Source of the DNA: Amycolatopsis sp. NBC_01488
Lineage (GTDB): Bacteria > Actinomycetota > Actinomycetes > Mycobacteriales > Pseudonocardiaceae
Length of the DNA stretch: 64,000 nucleotides
NCBI RefSeq assembly: GCF_036227105.1
Contig: NZ_CP109434.1
Span: 7,908,501-7,972,500, forward strand
Direction of reading: 5' to 3'
Positions 60,069 through 64,000 of the stretch are shown here, one piece after another. Made by a program: the position numbers and the translations under genes. The notes below the pieces were generated by a model. The model saw nothing but the letters and a program-made list of their open reading frames with translations. It ran no database searches and had not been told where the DNA came from. The first letter of the stretch is position 1, and each line of letters begins with the position of its first letter.

Positions 60069-60647
60069 GTGACCGAGGGATTCCCGATCGAACCCGCACC
60101 GCCGCAGCCGACGGCGCCCGCGCCGCGCTCGCGACTGACCCGGCCCGTCGCCACCGGCCTGATCGGCGTCCTCGTCGGCGCGGTCCTGGTCGGCGTGCCG
60201 TGGCTGGTGCTGAGCCTGCTCGGCGGGCCGAGCGGGCAGGCCCCGACCGCGCCGGCGAACCTGGGCGGGCTCAGCAGGGCCCAGGACGCGATCGCGAAGG
60301 TCGACGCGGTGCGCGGCAAGGCCCAGATCGACCGCGTCGGCAAGACCGACCAGGAGACGGCCGCGCGCGTGTCGGCGGCCTACGGCGGCGCCGGCGCGGT
60401 GGTCCAGGACTACCAGGACGAGGGGTTGCTGCGGTCCGTGCAGCTGATCGCCGTGCGCGCGCCGTCGCCGGAGCTGTTCGCGCCCTACGAAGACGTCCAG
60501 GCCCTCGGCGAGGCCAAGCCGGGTACCGAGCTGGTGCGCGTCGGTGCCGTGCAGTGCCTCCTGCACAACGACCCGGTCGCGCCCGGCGCCACCCCGGACC
60601 CGGACCGCTCGTTCGTGCTGAACTGCCAGCGCACCGGCCGGGACTGA
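60069..60647 (+). CDS. Membrane-anchored hypothetical protein, probably frameshifted at its end
   Basis: A 192-residue protein. A Pro-rich N-terminus precedes one membrane helix (TGLIGVLVGAVLVGVPWLVLSLL), and the outer domain has a conserved-looking strand-helix pattern (AYGGAGAVVQDYQDEGLLRSVQLIAVRAP) ending CQRTGRD. The next frame then continues LTVTVRSMGTEGNHDPQELAGIVEQAWREVVS to 60742 without a start of its own, as expected if one base were lost near 60640-60648. GTG 60069 has a weak Shine-Dalgarno. Family unknown. Confidence 0.6.
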   Translation: MTEGFPIEPAPPQPTAPAPRSRLTRPVATGLIGVLVGAVLVGVPWLVLSLLGGPSGQAPTAPANLGGLSRAQDAIAKVDAVRGKAQIDRVGKTDQETAARVSAAYGGAGAVVQDYQDEGLLRSVQLIAVRAPSPELFAPYEDVQALGEAKPGTELVRVGAVQCLLHNDPVAPGATPDPDRSFVLNCQRTGRD

Positions 60648-60742
60648 CCGTCACGGTGCGGAGCATGGGCACCGAGGGCAACCACGACCCCCAGGAGCTG
60701 GCCGGGATCGTCGAGCAGGCGTGGCGCGAGGTCGTTTCGTGA
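60645..60742 (+). pseudogene. Out-of-frame C-terminal continuation of the preceding gene
   Basis: Reads LTVTVRSMGTEGNHDPQELAGI and on to AWREVVS, stop TGA at 60740-60742. It has coding-like third-position GC and a plausible amphipathic ending, joins the preceding gene across CGGGACTGACC, and lacks a ribosome site. Confidence 0.5.
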
Positions 60743-60916
60743 GCACCCATCCGGACGGCCCGCGCCGACGACGAAGCGCGCGTCCTGGGTCACCACACCG
60801 CCGCCCGCCGCGTCTACGACGCCTGCGGGTTCATCGTGGAAGTCCTGCTGCGAGCGGAATTCAACCTCGACGGCACGGACGTCGACGACGTTCTCCTGGC
60901 GCGCGCGCTCGCTTGA
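60743..60916 (+). pseudogene. GNAT acetyltransferase remnant
   Basis: One frame reads IRTARADDEARVLG, like the first residues of a GNAT protein, directly joined to HHTAARRVYDACGFIVEVLL and then DVDDVLLARALA, like the last 40 residues of one. The central acetyl-CoA-binding part is missing and no start codon is in frame. The stop TGA at 60914-60916 overlaps the -35 of the sahH promoter. Confidence 0.6.
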
Positions 60917-60942
60917 CAGCTTCCCGGCGGCTTTGCCATCCT
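60913..60942 (+). promoter_or_regulatory. Promoter of the sahH transcript
   Basis: TTGACA at 60913-60918, 18-base spacer, CATCCT at 60937-60942. Predicted transcription start near 60949, exactly where the riboswitch helix begins. Confidence 0.6.
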
Positions 60943-60948
60943 GGTTCC

Positions 60949-61016
60949 GGGCCGAGAGGCGCTGCGACGGAACTCCTTCCGCCACGCTCGGCCCGGACCG
61001 ACTCCAAGGGCGCCTC
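60949..61016 (+). ncRNA. S-adenosylhomocysteine (SAH) riboswitch aptamer
   Basis: Helix P1 is GGGCCGAG (60949-60956) with CTCGGCCC (60987-60994). The conserved core GAGGCGCTGCGAC follows the first strand, a CGGAA/TTCCG hairpin lies inside, and the loop strand AGGCGC (60957-60962) can form a pseudoknot with GCGCCT (61010-61015). These are the features of the SAH riboswitch class that activates sahH genes, here 93 bases upstream of a SAH hydrolase. The pseudoknot strand is also part of a terminator, so binding SAH should prevent termination and switch the gene on. Confidence 0.85.
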
Positions 61017-61039
61017 CCGCACGGGAGGTGTCCTTTTTT
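61008..61039 (+). terminator. Intrinsic terminator overlapping the SAH pseudoknot
   Basis: GGGCGCCTCCC (61008-61018), loop GCAC, GGGAGGTGTCC (61023-61033), then TTTTTT (61034-61039). Its left arm includes the 3' pseudoknot strand of the riboswitch. Confidence 0.85.
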
Positions 61040-61108
61040 GGTGGCACGCAAGAGCTTTCCCGCTCACGTCTCCCGCGCGGTTCCGCAACCGGCCGTCAGG
61101 AAAGAGAA

Positions 61109-62569
<1,461 letters not shown>

Positions 62570-62690
62570 TTCGAAGTTGCTCCATTTGCCGCAGTTTGGC
62601 AGCTCGGGAAAATGGCCATCCTCACGACGAGAGCGCATCCGCCCGGACGGCACGGAGCCGGGCCGGGTCTCGTGCGAAGGAGAGTGTCAA

Positions 62691-62846
62691 GTGATCGTCC
62701 TCGGTGTAATTCTACTGGTCATCGGGTTCATCGTCGGTATCCCGGTGCTGTACACCATCGGCATCGTGCTGGCCGTGGCCGGCGTGGCGCTGGCCATCCT
62801 CGGCGGCACCGGCCGCCGGATCGGCGGCCGGGCGCACTGGTACTGA
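62691..62846 (+). CDS. DUF6131 family small membrane protein
   Basis: A 51-residue protein, nearly all membrane: VIVLGVILLVIGFIVGIPVLYTIGIVLAVAGVALAIL, then a basic GRRIGGRAHWY tail. This matches the actinobacterial DUF6131 pattern. GTG 62691 follows GAAGGAG. A strong terminator begins 16 bases after the stop. Function unknown. Confidence 0.8.
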   Translation: MIVLGVILLVIGFIVGIPVLYTIGIVLAVAGVALAILGGTGRRIGGRAHWY

Positions 62847-62861
62847 TCCCGTGACCCCCGC

Positions 62862-62919
62862 CGGCCTGGCGCGCGTCAGCAGCAATGCTGGCCGCGCCAG
62901 GCCGTTCGGCTTTCTTTTT
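62862..62919 (+). terminator. Strong Rho-independent terminator
   Basis: CGGCCTGGCGCG (62862-62873) pairs with CGCGCCAGGCCG (62893-62904), with a nested CAGCA/TGCTG stem, followed by the T-rich run ending CTTTCTTTTT. Confidence 0.85.
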
Positions 62920-62947
62920 CCCGCCACGCGAGCGATGCGGAAGATAA

Positions 62948-62988
62948 GGGTCCTCCGGCTCCGAGGGGGAGGGAGAGCCGAAGGACCC
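62948..62988 (-). ncRNA. Orphan structured element, possible small RNA end
   Basis: GGGTCCT..GGCTC (62948-62961) pairs with GAGCC..AGGACCC (62975-62988). On the minus strand the hairpin is followed by TTATCTTCC, like a terminator. No gene precedes it on that strand, so a short RNA transcribed from about 63000-63050 is possible. Confidence 0.3.
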
Positions 62989-63067
62989 CGTTAGTGTTAG
63001 CACATCGCCACGCCCGTGTACACATCTGCATACACGATCGTGTTACGCGGTTGACGCCTTCTTCACG

Positions 63068-63118
63068 CCGCGAAGGCCTCCCCGGCCGGCGGTGAGGCCG
63101 GCGGGAAGGCCTTCGCGG
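63068..63118. terminator. Bidirectional terminator-like hairpin
   Basis: CCGCGAAGGCCT (63068-63079) pairs with AGGCCTTCGCGG (63107-63118), with CGGCC/GGCCG inside. It lies 15 bases after the stop of the Cys-rich gene. Confidence 0.6.
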
Positions 63119-63133
63119 ATCCTGGCGGGAGGC

Positions 63134-63343
63134 TCAGGAAGCTTGGCGCAGCAGCGGTTTTCCCGGCGCCGCGGCACACGCGCACCCGGCGCCGAGGGCC
63201 TGGCAGTCGACGATCAGCCCGTGCCGGACCCGGTCACCGTCCCGGCAGGACGGATCGGTGCACTCGGCGAACCCGCCTTCGGGGTGCACCACCAGGGTGC
63301 CGTGACAGTGATCGATCCCCGCGTCACAAGAAGCGCACTCCAT
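63134..63343 (-). CDS. Small Cys-rich protein, zinc-ribbon-like
   Basis: A 69-residue soluble protein with eight cysteines: CASC near the start, DHCHG, ECTDPSC, DCQALGAGCAC. The spacing suggests one or two zinc sites. No family is recognised. ATG 63343 is chosen over an upstream GTG because the MECASCDAG start is compact; its Shine-Dalgarno is poor. A 14-base inverted repeat brackets the region before it. Confidence 0.6.
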   Translation of the reverse strand: MECASCDAGIDHCHGTLVVHPEGGFAECTDPSCRDGDRVRHGLIVDCQALGAGCACAAAPGKPLLRQAS

Positions 63344-63350
63344 GACCGGC

Positions 63351-63426
63351 CCGCCCTTCCGCGTTCGTGCCCGGTGTGCTCGCACCTCTTGGTACCACCG
63401 GAAAGCACGCGGACGCGGAAGGGCGG
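63351..63426. repeat. 14-base inverted repeat before Cys-rich gene
   Basis: CCGCCCTTCCGCGT (63351-63364) and ACGCGGAAGGGCGG (63413-63426) are perfect complements 48 bases apart, lying between Ku and the Cys-rich gene. Confidence 0.6.
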
Positions 63427-63456
63427 CGGCGTGTCGCCGCGACCACCCGTCCGGGG

Positions 63457-64000
63457 TCAGCCGGACTTGGGCGCCCGCTTGCGCGCCGCGGGCTTCTTCT
63501 TCGCGGCGGTCGGCTCCGCGTCCTCAGCGGACTCCTCCGAAGTGGACTTCGCCCCGCGGGACTTCTTCGCCGCGTCCACGCTGGCCTGCAGCGCCGCCAT
63601 CAGGTCGACCACGTCGGCCTTCGCGGTCACCGCCGCCGGCTTGGTGGTCTCCTCCCCCGCCACCTTGGCCTCGATCATCTCCTCGAGGGCCTCGCGGTAG
63701 TGGTCGTGGTACTTCTCCGGCTCGAACACCGGCTCGGCGAGCGAGTCGATCAGCGACCCGGCCATGGTCAGCTCCTGGGGCCGGATCTGCGGCGGGTCGT
63801 CGCGCAGGAAGGGGAAGTCGGGCTCGCGAACCTCGTCCGGCCACAGCATCGTCGTCATCACCAGCACGTCGGCGTGCACCCGCAGCACCGCCATGCTCTC
63901 CCGCTGCCGCACGGCGACCTTGGCGATCGCCACCTGGCTCGACTTGTGCAGCGCGTCCCGCAGCACGACGTACGGCTTCACCGCGTTCTTCTGCGGCTCC
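63457..64000 (-). CDS. ku: Ku protein (non-homologous end joining), partial
   Basis: The window end cuts this gene; 181 residues from the C-terminal side are visible. The Ku core sequences KNAVKPYVVLRDALHKSSQVAIAKVAVRQRE and TMLWPDEVREPDF are clear, followed by the YHDHYREALEEMIEAKVAG helix and a Lys/Ala/Pro-rich basic tail (about 50 residues) as in mycobacterial and streptomycete Ku. Bacterial Ku binds broken DNA ends and recruits LigD. The basic tail can extend DNA binding. No LigD is within the window. Confidence 0.92.
   Translation of the reverse strand, partial: EPQKNAVKPYVVLRDALHKSSQVAIAKVAVRQRESMAVLRVHADVLVMTTMLWPDEVREPDFPFLRDDPPQIRPQELTMAGSLIDSLAEPVFEPEKYHDHYREALEEMIEAKVAGEETTKPAAVTAKADVVDLMAALQASVDAAKKSRGAKSTSEESAEDAEPTAAKKKPAARKRAPKSG

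Overview
The window is chromosomal DNA of a very GC-rich actinomycete, most likely a Pseudonocardiaceae member close to Amycolatopsis. The reasons are the codon usage (third positions almost always G or C), many GTG starts, GTGA/ATGA gene overlaps, SigF/SigB-type stress promoters (GTTT-N15/16-GGGTAT), EspG/PPE-like type VII secretion genes, and small actinobacterial families (DUF3040, DUF3618, DUF4235, DUF2630, DUF6131). This is read from gene content only; no search was run.

Layout. 1-270: end of an aconitase gene. 270-12970: a general-stress island with an anti-sigma/sigma pair (SigF/SigB type), a CYTH-CHAD protein, hemerythrin, GAF-ANTAR regulator, aldo/keto reductase, SRPBCC protein, a holin-like/DUF3618/DUF4235 operon, a STAS anti-anti-sigma protein, an NDH-2-like oxidoreductase, an Rv2629-type protein and a serine hydrolase. 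Nine matching stress-sigma promoters lie in front of these genes, and a tenth precedes DUF3040-dinB2 near 57 kb. 13.0-16.9 kb: LysR regulator with a palindromic operator, a PLP decarboxylase and a GT39 membrane glycosyltransferase. 16.9-23.3 kb: secreted alpha-L-fucosidase, SGNH hydrolase, and a GNAT-MFS operon.

23.3-32.6 kb: a type VII secretion effector locus on the minus strand, in transcription order EspG, a 155-aa unknown, a Gly-rich PPE-like protein, an EspC-like protein, a YbaB-like protein, then a 1668-aa WXG-RHS polymorphic toxin. Its C-terminal domain is unrecognised and no obvious immunity gene follows.

32.7-40.2 kb: ketopantoate reductase, a serine hydrolase, a possible SOS-controlled small ORF, a flavin reductase-like protein, a three-subunit molybdenum hydroxylase (form II CoxL type) and a TauE/SafE permease. 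40.4-51.9 kb: secreted carbohydrate-active genes with a LacI regulator. GH16, GH3 and GH55 enzymes, each carrying related discoidin modules, look like a beta-1,3-glucan degradation system. 51.9-55.0 kb: a flavoprotein monooxygenase/MBL-fold operon divergent from a MarR regulator, with a palindromic operator between them.

55.0-64.0 kb: GTP cyclohydrolase II, a MetE-like protein, DUF3040-DinB2 (a Y-family polymerase without an aromatic steric gate), a TetR/AurF-like diiron oxygenase pair, a frameshifted membrane protein, a GNAT remnant, and S-adenosylhomocysteine hydrolase behind an SAH riboswitch with an overlapping terminator. A DUF6131 protein, a Cys-rich protein and the C-terminal part of Ku follow. 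Two copies of a dispersed hairpin element with GTCGTGAGTGAGA arms lie at 40.2 and 51.9 kb. No tRNA, rRNA, CRISPR array or intact transposase is visible.
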